From positions 19,183,359 through 19,247,358 of the forward strand of contig CALNVZ010002100.1 of assembly GCA_940671915.1 (NCBI GenBank): a DNA stretch of 64,000 nt. Reading direction: 5' to 3'. Of this stretch, positions 1 through 12,699 are shown one piece after another. A program made the position numbers and the translations under genes. The notes below the pieces were generated by a model. That model was not told where the DNA came from. It ran no database searches and worked only from the letters and a program-made list of their open reading frames with translations. Position 1 is the stretch's first letter. Each line of letters opens with the position of its first letter. The DNA comes from Paracentrotus lividus (taxonomy: Eukaryota; Echinodermata; Echinoidea; Camarodonta; Echinidae).

Positions 1-573
1 TACCTCTAGTGCATATGATCTAAATAAAGTTGCACACTTCATTTGGAGAATATGATGTATTTAACTTTAAGGTATCTTGGAGTTTAATGAAAATGAATGA
101 AAATGAAGCAATCAGATACATGTATGTCAGTCATCATTTTACATTGTATTTTTTTCCTCCAAAGTCAAGTGCTGTGCACATTAAAGTAAATTTCATACAA
201 AAGAAAAATTATATTATCGAAGATTATCAATACCATTCCTTATACGCACCCTTAGAAAGAAAAACATTTGTTGTTTTTGTTTTTTATTATTATTGTCATT
301 TCACTTAAAACTACGAAACTGATAAAAGTATGAGTGCAATAAATGTCATGATGACCCTATTACAAAAATAAGTCTTCACAAAATTAACAAGTTTCTGCAT
401 TCATCAATCTTCTTTTCGAATCCTTTCTCTCAATGTTCTGTTTGATTGTATCTCTTTATATTTGTATGATCATATATAACAAAATTAGAGAATGAAACTG
501 AATCAGAAATTGGAATTAGACACTACCCATTAATAACTGTACACAGGTGTCTATCAATATCACACTATTTTCC

Positions 574-575
<2 letters not shown>
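1..575. other. AT-rich non-coding, nothing recognised
   Basis: No recognisable gene or element. A 92-codon open stretch at 30-308 is low-complexity and AT-driven. Confidence 0.6.

Positions 576-634
<59 letters not shown>
576..634. repeat. (CT)n microsatellite
   Basis: About 59 bp of almost uninterrupted CT dinucleotides with one TTT interruption. Confidence 0.97.
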
Positions 635-635
<1 letters not shown>

Positions 636-1165
636 CGTGTATTTCTTAAAATTAGGACATCTTTATTTTCTATGCTACATATACATGTACTAGCTTTTTA
701 AGTCAGCAAAAAGAAAATGAATTCAGATGTTTATAGAGATTTTATCTCACTGTCAATCTTTCTCTCTCCTATCTCTCTCAAAATTTTCTTTCGATGTCTA
801 TTCTTCCTGTTCTACACAATAATATACACTCTGCTGACAACCAGAAGAGCATAAAATATATACTTTTATGCAGCATTAATGCCTTTCGGGCTTGTTTGTA
901 ACCAACTCACAAAATAATCCCAAAGGAAGAACAGGAGAGTTTGAGCGATGGAGGATGAAGGTGTGCTGAGAAGTAGAGAGGCCTTAGATCCTCCACTGCA
1001 TCATGGGGTTTGTGTCCTTCTTGCACTCAATGAATGATTGAGATAATGAAGCTGCATGCTAGTATACTGATCACCTGTTACCCAATGGTTGTCACCCTCT
1101 GTCACACTGAGAGACTCTGACACCAGAGTGCTCTAATAATTACACTGAGTCAATGGAGAATATTG
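635..1165. other. Non-coding, nothing recognised
   Basis: Mixed-composition sequence with no recognised exon or repeat. Confidence 0.5.
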
Positions 1166-1524
1166 TTGGTTTATATCCACTTGGTCTAACAGTAGTGGGT
1201 CCGATTCTCTGATGATCTAATACCACATGAGCTATACCCATTTGGAACAATTAGGTCTAATTTCCACTGAGTCTATTACACTTGGTCTAATAACTATTTG
1301 GTCTAATTGCCAAATGAATATTTTGGACTATTACCAGTTTGTTACAGGAATTGACTAAGTGGTTGTTAAACCAAGTGGACATTAGACAAAATGGGACTTC
1401 GACAAAATGGTAAATGGGGGAAGTGGCAATTAGACCAAAAGGTAATTTTGCGAAATAGAAATAGACCATGTCGGATGAGCCCACACAGACATTAGTGGGT
1501 TTAGACCAAGTGGCAATAAACCAA
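1166..1524. mobile_element. Foldback element built of TTGGTCTAAT-like repeats
   Basis: The ends form an inverted repeat: TTGGTTTATATCCACTTGG at the left and the complement of CCAAGTGGCAATAAACCAA at the right. Inside, short motifs such as TTGGTCTAAT and ATTAGACCAAA recur in both orientations. About 359 bp with no coding capacity. Probably a degenerate non-autonomous foldback or MITE. Confidence 0.65.
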
Positions 1525-2998
1525 ATTGTTGGTGTCAGTCTGTGTCTGACATGCTGGTGTGGCTGAAGTATTTACCCTGGTCATGCAGGATAGAGTGGCC
1601 TGTCAGTATGGTTGGTTGGATCACATTTCAGCTGCTTGGCCGAGGTATTATCACCTGCACTCACTCATCAAAGATCTGTCTTGGAGCAGGCCTCGTCAGG
1701 ACAGGGGCTCCGCACAAGGTGGGTGATGATGATCATTATCTTCATCCACGACTCTTTGAGAGATCTTTATCATTATCCTACCCCTGCCTCATCCTACAAC
1801 CCCTTCCCCCTCCACTCATCCCCCCTCCTCCCCTTCCTCCTACCCCCTCCCCTTTCATCCAAAGCTGGAGGTAATAATAATAATTCAAAATTCTTCATTT
1901 TAAGACATGATCTTCATCATCATCCTCTCTTATCCAACATCCGTTCTACTCTCCATTCTCACCTCTACTCTCATTTCTCCTCTCTCAACCACCTCTCCTC
2001 CTGCCCTTTCTTCTACCCCTCCCCTTCCCCTTCATCCATGGAGGCAATAATCATCCAACATTCTGCATTTTAAACATCTTTGTAATTATTGTTCCTTATC
2101 CTTCCTTCCCTCCCCTAAATTCATCCCCTCTCGATCCCACTCCCCCTTCCCTTCTTCAGCCAACCAAATCATCCCTCCTTCCATCCAAGATGGCATCCAT
2201 TAATTATCCAAAACTCCATGTCATTACACTAATGACCTCTATTTACTTCCTTAAATTCGCAACAATAATATTAGTTTACTTCTGTGACTCGTTATATAAA
2301 AATCAGACAAAAGTCGCAGAGAAAAGTTTAAAAAGTCAAGGAAATTGGCAAATGATTTTAAAAAGTCCATTTTGAGGGGAAAATATTTTTGATTTTTCTG
2401 AATATTAAATGTTTCATGCATGCTCTATAAAAGAAATGAGTAAAAAACGATAATGGGAAAATGCTTTGAAATTGATTGTTTTGACGATTTCCATGACTCT
2501 TCTCTGCATCACAGATTCTATCTATGAGCTTTATGACAAAATGAATAAAAACTAATGCTCATTTCTAATTCACCTGAAAATTGCCAGTTTACACTTGAAA
2601 ATATTTATTTTATTGCCTTTCAATGTTCTAAATTTAGAGATTCTGAATTCCATTTCTCCACAACATGTTGTGCTTAAAAATTTAAATCTAACTCATAGCA
2701 CTGACTACAGTTACAACGGTAATAGACTTTCATCATCATATTTCACCCCTCCTCATCCCCCCCCCCCCCCCCCCACACACACACTTTCCACATCCTTTCC
2801 ATTCTCATCACATTCATCCTAGTCTCATTACGCTAAAAGCCCTAAAGATTAAAGGTCTGAAGAATGTAAATCAACTAATTTTAATAGTAAAAGATTTCTC
2901 CTTAAAATCCTTATGCCTTCCCCCTCCACACCCACACATACTAATACATGAACCCATCTATTTATATCATTCAATCAATCAACAATCAGTGTTGTCAG

Positions 2999-3070
2999 TC
3001 AACCTGTTGAAGACAAGCTTATTTTGCTTTGAGAAACATTTCCCATAGACCCCAGCCTGAGAACAGGTAA
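2999..3070. mobile_element. Short TTAACCTGTTGA-type element, degenerate
   Basis: Begins TCAACCTGTTGAAGACAAGC, has the internal CCCATAGACC, and ends AACAGGTAAAG. It resembles 12532-12624. No coding capacity. Confidence 0.45.
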
Positions 3071-3421
3071 AGTTAAGTGTTATTGATAGCATGAAAGAAG
3101 GAAAACTATGTAAAATTTATTATTTCATAATTGATAACAATGTAATATTCCATATTGTAATTGTGTTCTATTTGGGCCTTTGTTTCCTTGGAAGTATGTT
3201 GATATCTACTTTAGATAATAGCTATATTGAAGTTAAAAATAGAATAATTGATCGATAGTTCAAATAGGTCCAAACCGGTCATGTGTTTGTCATTCGATCA
3301 CCTCTCAGCATCTGATTTATGTTAGATTTTGCAGAAAATTTCTTCATCCGACACAGGGAAATGAAGGACTTTTTAAGGCCACAACACACTTTACAATTCA
3401 TGACCCACAACTGACTAACCC

Positions 3422-3479
3422 TGGATCTGAAATAACAAAGCGTGTTGAAAAGTGTACGCGCTTAGTTATTTCAGATCCA
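3422..3479. repeat. Strong hairpin
   Basis: The left stem TGGATCTGAAATAAC pairs perfectly with GTTATTTCAGATCCA at the right, with further partial pairing (AAGCGTG with CGCGCTTA) around a short loop. Probably a small foldback element; an RNA stem is possible if transcribed. Confidence 0.7.
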
Positions 3480-4790
3480 AACTCAGACATCGCAAGTCAC
3501 ACCCATGATCAGTTCATTGTGTGCCCGGCAAAAGGGTGCAAGTTTATGTGCCTGGGAAAAGGGCATGAGTGCACGCGTGGGGGTAAAATTGGACATCTAT
3601 TTTGAACATTTACCTATTTAATCTGCCTAGGTCTTTGCCAATGACATGTTGGACAAAGTAAAATTTATACTTCAATAACGATATACTTTCATTTTGTATT
3701 CTGCAGTAAAGGATTTTTTAAATTCATGCATCACTTTACCCCTCACGACTCTCTGCCACACAACTTCCAGGCACACAACGAGTTGTGACCATGGTATTTA
3801 TTGCCATACATCTTAAGGTGGGTGAATCTTAGCATGTACCCTTTACATTGACATGTCTTAACATATCCTTGCTAAGACATAGAATAGCATTAACTTGTAA
3901 AGTAATGTGAGAAAAGGAAGATCTGGCTTGACAATAATCCACCCCACCCCCACCCATCCGATTTTCCTCATAATAAGGCTCCTTAAAAAGTGGTTGAATG
4001 TTATCCCCTTCTCTTCATGTGAAAATGTATCTTATTGAAACCCCTTCCCACTCACCGCCCACCCATTCTATCTAATGCACTTCATCAGCATAGGGGCTCT
4101 TCCCAAGGTAGGATTTTTTTAAAGACAACTGTATGTCACACTGGTAGCTCTCACATACAAGGTGTTAGATTTGAAGACCACAGAACTATTATGAGATTGA
4201 GAGCAATCACAAGGTAAACATTTTGAATCTCTTCCATTCCACCAATATCCTTTTGACGTTATTCAACACATTCGGGACATTTGACCCAAGTGAGGTAGAT
4301 GCATGGGTACTGTAGGAAGGAATCCGTGAATGTGCAAAGCATTCCAAATGACATCTATGGCTAGAGCCGGGTAATAACACCAGATAGCTTTTAAACTTTA
4401 TTGTAATCTGCACTATATAAAAATTGAGTATAATTATTAGTCACATTTGAATATCTTCCATCATTATCCCTTATTCTCATCAGGGAAGCGACTATTCCCA
4501 GAATTTAAGACCATAGAACTATTGGAAACACTGGGAGATCTTTCCATTATATCAAATACCTACCATCACTTGTTCATTAGGGTAGGAGTACTTGCTAAAG
4601 TGGATGAACATAATCACACACACACACCTGTCTATATTGACAAAGATCTTCTCATTACCTCCAGTATCCCCTTCCCCTTTCCCACTCACCACTTCTTATC
4701 ATCTTCTACCTACCCAATCAACTCATCCAAGCCCCATCAGAACATAGGAACTCAGGTGGTACGGTCTTAAACTACTCACATTGTGCAATT

Positions 4791-6110
4791 TGCTGGGATG
4801 CGATTCGTTTAAACAAATGGCAGTTTGCATTAATTGTGACATTTGAAACATGCAAAATTATGCTATAAAAAAAGCTATAAAGAACAATTAATATAATCGG
4901 GGGGGATCCAATTTGAGCTTTTAATTAGGATTAAAGGTCAAATTAGCTTAAAATCGTAAGATTGCTGTGACGTCATTGCGATATGGAAACAATTTTATTT
5001 TATACATAGAAAGGGTTTCGCAATCGCCATGAATTACAATTTTAGTATTGATAACAATACCCAGAACTTTGGAGAGTTTTAATTTCCTTGTTTGAATGTT
5101 TACATCAAATAATGTAACAGTGTTCCTCCAAAATCCCATCGCCGCAAATTGCAGTGTGAGACGGGATTAACCCACTAACTACAGCAACCGGGCGCTTCCT
5201 GTATTAAACCTATGGGAATGGGAGAATTCAGTCGTCAATAGATTAACAAACCAATTGCCGGGTCACTAGCCTCAATGTACATGTACAACGCTATCCCAAA
5301 TATTACTGGTAACATTTTGAAGATAAAGAAAGATGGTGATGTAACAGATGTCAATGTTAAGGTACATTTTCTTTAACATAGTTCCTGTTATTTGATGTTT
5401 ATTGGGCTTTTTTGCAGGGAGGACATGTTCATATAAAAATGCATCAGTGCTGCGCTATTATACAAATATGGATTATGACATAATACTCACCAATTTGCAT
5501 AGGAATACTGCAAAATACTATTTCCCCTATTTCAAGACAGTAAATCAAGTTTCATTTTGTCTCATACTCCAGATATATATGCAGCAATATGTTCAAACAC
5601 ATATACATTTCAGTAGCATAAGAGTTGATTTTGAATTATCATGGACAGTTGGCCAATACCCTTTAACTTAAAATTTCGGAATACATGCACATATACGTAC
5701 TAATGAATAAATTACTGAAAATCAACTGTCAGTCCTATACTCTTCATGGCACTTTTCTAACCTGTCTGTTAAGCCACCCTCCAAGACAAGGTCGTTGTAG
5801 GGTCACGGCCCTGCTAAGCAAACCTATCACCACCTCGACTCCATGCTTGTCCCCGCCCTAATAGAATTTATAGAAATATAATCCTCGCTTAGGAGATTCA
5901 AAGTGGTTGCCCTGGAAGGCTCTTCCATATGATACCCTAGTCACACCGGTGAGGCAGACCACCAAAAGTATTACATTAGCATGAATGGCAAGATAACATG
6001 CTAAGTGCTATACATCCTTGAGTATGCCATATGTGCCAAACTGCTCAAATAATAGGCAACTATTAAGAATTCAACTGTAAATTACAATAGATTTCTGTAA
6101 AAGCCCACAT
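4791..6110. other. Non-coding with one short TTAA element
   Basis: Apart from the TTAA-bounded element at 5167-5247 I see nothing identifiable. The 89-codon open frame at 5402-5671 resembles no family I know. Confidence 0.45.
5167..5247. mobile_element. Short TTAA-bounded element
   Basis: Starts TTAACCCACTAACTAC and ends GTCAATAGATTAAC, with internal CTATGGGAATGGG. It shares its ends and the CTATGGG core with 6464-6595. Confidence 0.45.
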
Positions 6111-6124
6111 CCTGTTTCAGATCG

Positions 6125-6175
6125 GCTACATGGGAATCAAGATTGGCTACAGTATGTGAATTAAGATTGGCTGCA
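6125..6175 (+). repeat. Triple tandem motif AGATTGGCTAC
   Basis: Three copies of (A)GATYGGCTRC spaced about 24 bp, separated by GGGAATCA- and GTGAATTA-like spacers. Confidence 0.6.
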
Positions 6176-6463
6176 TTTGAATTCTTAATGTGAATTAATT
6201 CTTTCTATCAACAGCCAATGGTACTTTGAAAGTTACCACTTACATTACCAGGAATTTGAGATAATCTGATAATTCCATGTAAAACTAAACCTTGTTGTAA
6301 TTCAGTTTGGCACAGGGGTTTAATCTGAGCAACAAATAAAGAGTTAATTGAAGGTTGGTAGTTTGTTTAGAAAGAGACTTATTGTTGTGACTGAAGATGG
6401 TGTGTGCCCTCTAAAATTTTTCATTATTATTAATGTTAGAAGACAATTTACGTGAGGTCAATG

Positions 6464-6595
6464 TTAACCCATAGAATGCTAGTTGATTATAGTAAAAAAA
6501 AATAGTAGTAAAAATTGTTGCCCTGTCTACAGTAATTGGGTGGCCCCTGTATAAAGTCTATGGGGAAAGAAAGAATCCACTAGTCAACAGGTTAA
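6464..6595. mobile_element. Short TTAA-bounded element
   Basis: Starts TTAACCCATAGAATGCTAG and ends CTAGTCAACAGGTTAA, giving partial terminal inverted repeats. The internal CTATGGGGAAAG resembles 5167-5247. Confidence 0.5.
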
Positions 6596-6599
6596 AGCT

Positions 6600-9520
6600 G
6601 GTGTATAGTTTCGGGAGTAAGAAAAAATAATTTTGATTCGCATTTAGATAAATTATGAAAGATTGAATCCAATAACAATATTAAAGCAAATTAAAGTACT
6701 TGAAATTTTGTTTTAGTGTCTTTATTTTTATAATATAAGTATAAAGAAAGCTAAGTCGGGGATTCGACTCATGTTAGCGCTTATGTGGAAAACCAATGGG
6801 GATTCTCTTGTGTGCGAGTTACACACAGATCGTTCGCATTATTCATGCCGTAACCTCCAGCGTGCGAAACTCTCAGCAGAGGTCTAAACGGCAGTTACAT
6901 TACACTTCATTCAAAAATTTTCAATGAAATTCATCGGAAATAATGAAAGCAACGTCACAAGATCTCTCACACATATCTTTAAGTGCAATGTGGACAACAT
7001 GAGACTATATTTGGTCGGTTTAATGCCAATTCCTTTTTTGTTACCAAAACTATACACCAGGTTTAACAGAGTATCAATGCCATTTTGTTACCCAATACTC
7101 AATGAATCAATATTATGATTAAAATGCGCAATCTAAGATTTTTCCTCTGCCTTTTTCTACATGCCCATTTCAATTCAAATCTCCCTTCAAGCTGAAGGAT
7201 TATGTACTCAGCCAGATTAATACCACACTTGTATTAAGATATTAAATATAAATTATTTACAAAATATCCTAGTCTATATAAAAAGGTTAATTGAGATTTT
7301 TCTTTGATAATTAAGTCAAAATAAACTGTACTCATCATTCTAAGAATTGTGGATTGGTATGGAAATAAGGAGTCCTATATGCACATATCTTGTGCCATAT
7401 TTAAAGGGATTTAATGGATTGCAAATCCATCCAACAGATTTGTATCTGGGTATCATAATCTCGGTCTAGTAATGCCTACAATGATTGAAGATAGTAATTT
7501 GAATTAGGCTTTACTGTACATACTTAACTTTCCTGTAAATATATAAAAATATGATTACACTTATAGCATAAATCTCAATGTTGAAAGTAATAATGAGGTC
7601 TTAAATTGCTTTCATTATGAAAGTTGTTTTCTGTTTTGGTCGATATACAAGAATCGCTTGTCATAATAAGTTTGGAAGAAATGGTACAATACATGTACAT
7701 GCAAAATAAAAAATAATAACAATATAAATATCAAATTTCCTTGTAAAAATGATTCACTCATACTTTTAAATACACCATATTTATACTTAACAAATAATTA
7801 AAAATTATATTTGACAGACATCATCCAGTTCAAGATCAGTTTCTTGTAGCATAAAGATTCATTAACTACCAAGCAGTGACAGCAGAAATAGGAACATAGT
7901 ATGATTACATACAGTATACGATAAACCTTTGTAAAATGCCTTGCAAGGTAAGCAAGAGGGCATCATCAGGAGTTAATTGGATAGGCCCTTTTGAGCAGAG
8001 TATCACAATATATGCTGCAAGTCATTTTATCTAACCAATAACTTCCTTTGAAGCTAACATGAGCTAAATCAACATTCAAAGATTTCTTGTGACCTTTTCA
8101 AAGTCCATTCATCCTACCTTTAAAACAAAAGTCAAAGCTTTCTCCTGACCTTTTCAATCCTCATCCTACCTTTAAAAAAAATGCTACAAACAGCATGGGT
8201 TCAACGTACATCTCTCTCACTTCTAATTAAATCTAAACAGGGGAAAATAGGTTAAGTAAACCGCACTGGCGAATACGGCACAGGCAGATTTAAAACAACA
8301 TAAACATTCGGCGGCTAATTGTATGTCAACGCAGAGTCTTCAGGTAGGTAGGGTACCCTAATCGCGCCGGCTCGGATGGGTTCGTGAACTTTTCAAACGC
8401 GGTTTCAAATTGAGGTAGATTGGATGTGATTGGTCTGTCTGGCATGCATCAGGGGGATGTGTAGTTGGCATTCTCGCGGTAGACTTTTGGGAGAAGAACA
8501 TATTGAGGAACATGACAGACGTCACTATGAGTTCAGTCAATAAAGCTCAACTGACCTCCTTTTGATATTACATGGCTCTGGCGCCTCTTAGAATGTCTGT
8601 AAAAATGAGTATGACTCAACCGTAATCTGTTCAATGTTGCAGTATCAGACAAATCTCAGACAAAAGTTTAGAGTTAATAGACTCAGGATTCAAGATTACA
8701 GAAACCTCTGTTCAGGAATATAGAGATTCAGATTCAGATTCATCTTTTTTACCCAGAATAAAAACATAGAAATTTGATCTCTCCTGGCACAAGACTAATA
8801 GCATGCATGGAATTGAAATCATAACAACAAAATGGATGTGTGTTTTTGTTCTTGATTCAATCCCTCCTTCAGTTTTGATAACTCCACATCTCCTTACGCT
8901 TTCCAAGAAACTGATCAGAAACAAACTAACAAAATTTTAAAACCATTTTAGTTTTTCTTGTCTAGAGGATTTTCTGCGGCTTGATTCTGCGCTGAAACTC
9001 AATCCCCAAATCAAATTATACCAAAGGCATACAATGTCGCAGCGGTTAGAGGCTGCTTTCTCTCCAGTTCTAGATTTAAAGCACACCTTAGAATAATCTA
9101 ATTTGCTGGAGTTAAGATGGATACCTATACCACCTGCGATTAGATTCAATAAACCAGCACACTTTGAGAGGGAGAAAAAACAACATCCAATTACATTACA
9201 GCTGGCGGCATAGGTGTGAAATATGAAAGAGGAGGGAAAAACGCAGAAGAATTGTAAAAAGCAGAAAGCATGTAGGAAATAGCTTAACAGAGGATAATCG
9301 ACCTACCACAATTTTTTATATTAATATGAAAGGAATAGAATAATATAAAAATTATATCCCTTCTTTTTTTTTTAATGTGTGACAAATCATTTGTCTATTT
9401 CTTTGCTTAACAAAAATTCAGATTTCGATTAAATTAATCACCGTAAGGATGTAACTTTCTGGCAATGCAAGCTGAAATAAAAACAAAAATTTCAAAATAA
9501 AAGTAAATCCAATCAAATAT
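6600..9520. other. AT-rich non-coding, nothing recognised
   Basis: No exon-like or repeat structure that I can name. A GC-richer patch at 8270-8420 stands out from its surroundings but has no readable function. Confidence 0.45.
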
Positions 9521-9668
9521 AATTAACCACTTGGCCGCGGACCATGTACATGTAATATTACGTGTTCAGAAATGTGGCTCATGCTATTGACTGTTTTGAA
9601 GTATCAGCGCCACATTGGTCATACCTGTACTGTGCAATTAGCACCATGCAGCAGTCAAGTGGTTAATT
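9521..9668. mobile_element. Small TIR element with duplicated flanks
   Basis: Terminal inverted repeats AATTAACCACTTG / CAAGTGGTTAATT enclose about 120 bp. A 35-bp flank containing AATCAAATATAATTAA occurs directly before and after the element (about 9490-9526 and 9676-9711). Confidence 0.6.
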
Positions 9669-9711
9669 AAAATCTTCCAAATAAAATTAAATCTAATCAA
9701 ATATAATTAAT

Positions 9712-10775
9712 TTTTAAAAAATTGCACTTATCAAATGAATATATAAACATGTACAATACAAAATAATTTTGCCTACACCAATGCATTTTTCCAAGCCTCA
9801 AAGCCATATTTCCATTGTAATTTGACCTACTTTCATATTTCATCAGTCATGTGGAAACCATTTAGTTTTCCTGTAACCTATATTTCCTATGGTTTAAATT
9901 CAGCTAGACAGTTCAGAAATAAATATTATCTTTAATGTACATTAAGTATGCATCCATTCGTATCTCATTGCTACTGCTGGAAAATATGTTATTTTTAGTT
10001 TAAAAAAGGAGAAATTATCAAGGGCTGAATTTGATTTAGTGTTTCTAAATTGCTCTTTGATCTGTAAATGAAATTCTAGGCCTTTAAAGGGACTTAAAAG
10101 TGATATCACATGGGGAAAACAGCTTAACTTGGATAAAATAATAACATGGTATGCAGAGCCCGAGGGTATTAAGTAATCTTCAGCAATAACACATCTCGTG
10201 GAGGGAAGAGAGTGACCTTGGAGTTAATCCTTCATGGCTCAACTAACTAACCAGAATTCTGAAGTAAATAATTGACCTGTTTTGTTTTTGAAATGGAGCA
10301 TTATGCAAGTCCTCTCTTTGAATTTATACAATTAGACCCTTTGAGAGTCTAAAAACTAATAATTGTTGAGGACCGAGAACCCATAGCTATTGACTGACTG
10401 AATTCGGTCAACTTCGTCATGTTCGTACTGTCCGAATGTTAATCACTAGTAGTCCGACCCATGCGTAAGCCTCGATCACTGTCGATTGTGTACGAGTCAA
10501 TGGAGCTTGGGAAAAACGCGCATTCCCCATGATCTCCGAGTTTCAAGGCCCTTTAAGCAAACCTATGCAAATCCAACATAGAGGAGGAAAAAAAAGTCTC
10601 GACAAGAACACGCTTTTTGACAAAGATGGAATAATGAAATTGTTAATTTATCATCATAACAGGCATTTAGTATCTTCAATTTATTTGTCTTTAAATATTT
10701 TTTTTAACAAAGCCACCCTCAATGATCAGGGTCTTTCTTAATTCATTTTTAATATTCCAATAAATGCTTGTATAA
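9712..10775. other. Non-coding, nothing recognised
   Basis: No identifiable element. A 70-codon open frame at 10529-10741 matches nothing known to me. Confidence 0.45.
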
Positions 10776-10779
10776 TATG

Positions 10780-10998
10780 TTGCCTGAATTTCATACCTTA
10801 AAATGAAGAACTAACAGACAATGTATATAATTTTACTTACTCGAAAATTCCTGAAAATATGTTGCTTAACATGTTAACATCTACTATAGATGCATGTTGT
10901 ATCTTTGTACAATTTGGAAGTGATTTGAATTCCATACCTTAAAAGGAAGAACTGACAGAAATTGTGTATAATTGACAGAAATTGTGTATAATTTCACT
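10780..10998 (+). repeat. Imperfect direct repeat with an 18-bp internal duplication
   Basis: TTTCATACCTTAAAATGAAG near 10790 recurs as TTCCATACCTTAAAAGGAAG near 10930. In the second copy the block TTGACAGAAATTGTGTATAA is doubled. Confidence 0.65.
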
Positions 10999-11519
10999 TA
11001 AACTGAAATGTATTTTTATGAAATTCATTTCATTTTTGGCCTATGTACCAAGTGTATAAATTTTCAATTGTTTAATTGTTGCTTCAAATCTGATATATCT
11101 GATTGAATATACATGGTGATGATACCAACAAATATACCAATTTTTCTCTTTCTTTTAGAATAAAGGTATAGGGGAAAAAACTTAGTATCCTGAATGGCAT
11201 AGATATAACCTGGTCAGTGCCTGAAGGCCTAAATATATCTAATCTAACTCGAACCCCATTCTTTCCATCATGATGACTTATTATTATCATCATTGTGATC
11301 TAATCTAGCCCACTCTTTCCCCCAACCGGTCGCTCCCACCACCTGCTTCCAGATTAACGTCCCCAAGACATACCAGACTGAGACTGTGTTTATACCTGTA
11401 CCTCCCTAACGATGTCAGAATTTGGCAGTTGATGCCGTTTCTATGGACCTAAATTAACTTGGCGACTACTCCATTTATTTGATGACAACATCTAGTTAGT
11501 TGGTGAAGCTGTTAGTTTA

Positions 11520-11735
11520 TAATAATAATAATAATGGTGGCTTCTTACGCTCAGGTCCATCATGCATGACGCTCATGGCGCTTTACAAAGATTGTTTTTA
11601 CACATTATTACCCCGGTCATAGCTGAACAGGCCAAGTATGTAGCGCTCAAGCATATCGGGTACCCAATTTGCACCTGGGTGGGGAGGAGCATTGTAGACA
11701 AAATGCCCATGCCCTAGGACGTAAGTGTCATACAT
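11520..11735 (+). repeat. AAT-prefixed GCGC interspersed repeat
   Basis: Starts with (AAT)n, then GGCGCTTTACAAAG, later ACCCAATTTGCACCTGGGTGG and AAAATGCCCATGCCCTAGGA. The same design, (AAT)n followed by ...GGCGCTTT..., is at 22326-22395. I know this type of repeat from many marine invertebrate genomes; its mobility class is uncertain. Confidence 0.55.
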
Positions 11736-11885
11736 ATATATTATGTGATATTGGTATTTCACATCACAACACTTTTACATTGTATGGCACCTTCTTATTT
11801 AACAAATTCATCTCTTGTCCCTTCAATTTTTCTCTCCTCATGACATTCTACAGAAAGCTCTGCCTGATTCTGCTACTGCTGTTTA

Positions 11886-12305
11886 GGTATAAACACAGCC
11901 CTAGAAAGAGACCAATCAGAGTAGCTTGAGGCCAACAGGAAAACCAATTGAGATGCTGCATTCATTTCATCATGACCGGTCATCCCTCTACCCTTATCAA
12001 ACTTCTGGAGTAAGTGGGTGGCACCTGTAACTCCCTCCAACATTGAAGGCATATTAGCTCCTAAACTTGGTGCTCAACCTGAACGTATCCAAATGGTAGT
12101 GTCGGACCCGGCTAGATCCACCCCTTGGTTAAGTATAAACACAACCTTTGAAAGAGACCAATCAGAGTAGCTAGAGGCCAACAGGAAAACCAATTGAGAT
12201 GCTGCATTCATTTCTTCATGACCGGTCATCTCTCTACCCTCATCAACTTCTGTACTAAGTGGGTATTCGTGGTAGCACCTGTAAATCCCTCTGATATTCA
12301 AATCC
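11886..12305 (+). repeat. Two-copy direct repeat, period about 246 bp
   Basis: Copy 1 at about 11886-12050 and copy 2 at about 12131-12305 share GTATAAACACA, GAGACCAATCAGAGTAGC, CAACAGGAAAACCAATTGAG and CATGACCGGTCATC, with scattered differences. Confidence 0.85.
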
Positions 12306-12531
12306 TATTAAAGGCAATATATTAAGTTCCTGTTCTTGGTATATGTAGGATAGGTGGTTTTACTGCAAAGAAAAGGATTACTCATCCTTTTCAGAACCTG
12401 TGAACATCTGTTGCAAATTATTGCCACTAAAGAAAGTAAATTATCACAATTCATTTACACATAAGTGTCATCCACAGAAGAGCTTTTGTCTGATGAAAAA
12501 GTAGATAATTGATAATGCGTCTAGATAGAGT

Positions 12532-12624
12532 TTAACCTGTTGGAGATGAGCTAATTTGGCTCCAGCACACATTGCCCATAGACCAAAGCCCAAATCTAAT
12601 CAAGCACAGTCCTCAATGGGTTAA
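12532..12624. mobile_element. Short TTAACCTGTTGGAG-type element
   Basis: TTAACCTGTTGGAGATGAGC at the left, CCTCAATGGGTTAA at the right, internal GCCCATAGACC. 93 bp, too short to code. It is the clearest member of a family also seen at 2999, 5167, 6464 and probably 50658. Confidence 0.6.
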
Positions 12625-12699
12625 GAATCTAAAAATGTAGACCATCCAGATTTTTAAACTACAATATAGTTTAAAGTATTGAGAAGTTTACATAATGAA

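Larger units (their letters stand above)
1525..4790. repeat. Pyrimidine-rich region with degenerate repeated modules
   Basis: Long C/T-rich tracts (about 1740-2180, 2750-2820, 2920-2945, 3940-4060, 4660-4740), including a C run near 2757-2774. A module resembling CTCATCAGSATAGGGGCTC, followed by CCCAAGGT-like sequence, occurs near 1690 and 4085, with a weaker version near 4478, each next to CATTATCC-type tracts. Open frames here (110 and 153 codons at 1542-2073) are composition artefacts rich in P, S and L. Confidence 0.45.

Noticed and set aside
576..634. Regularly spaced repeats considered as a CRISPR array
   Set aside because: All regular repeats seen are microsatellites or tandem arrays without unique uniform spacers, and the genome is eukaryotic.
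1542..2073. Open frames of 110 and 153 codons on +
   Set aside because: Composition is P/S/L/H-rich because of C/T-rich DNA. The two frames overlap, and there are no domains or splice context.
6745..6790. GGGGATTCGACTC considered as a tRNA T-arm
   Set aside because: No acceptor stem or anticodon arm could be placed around it.
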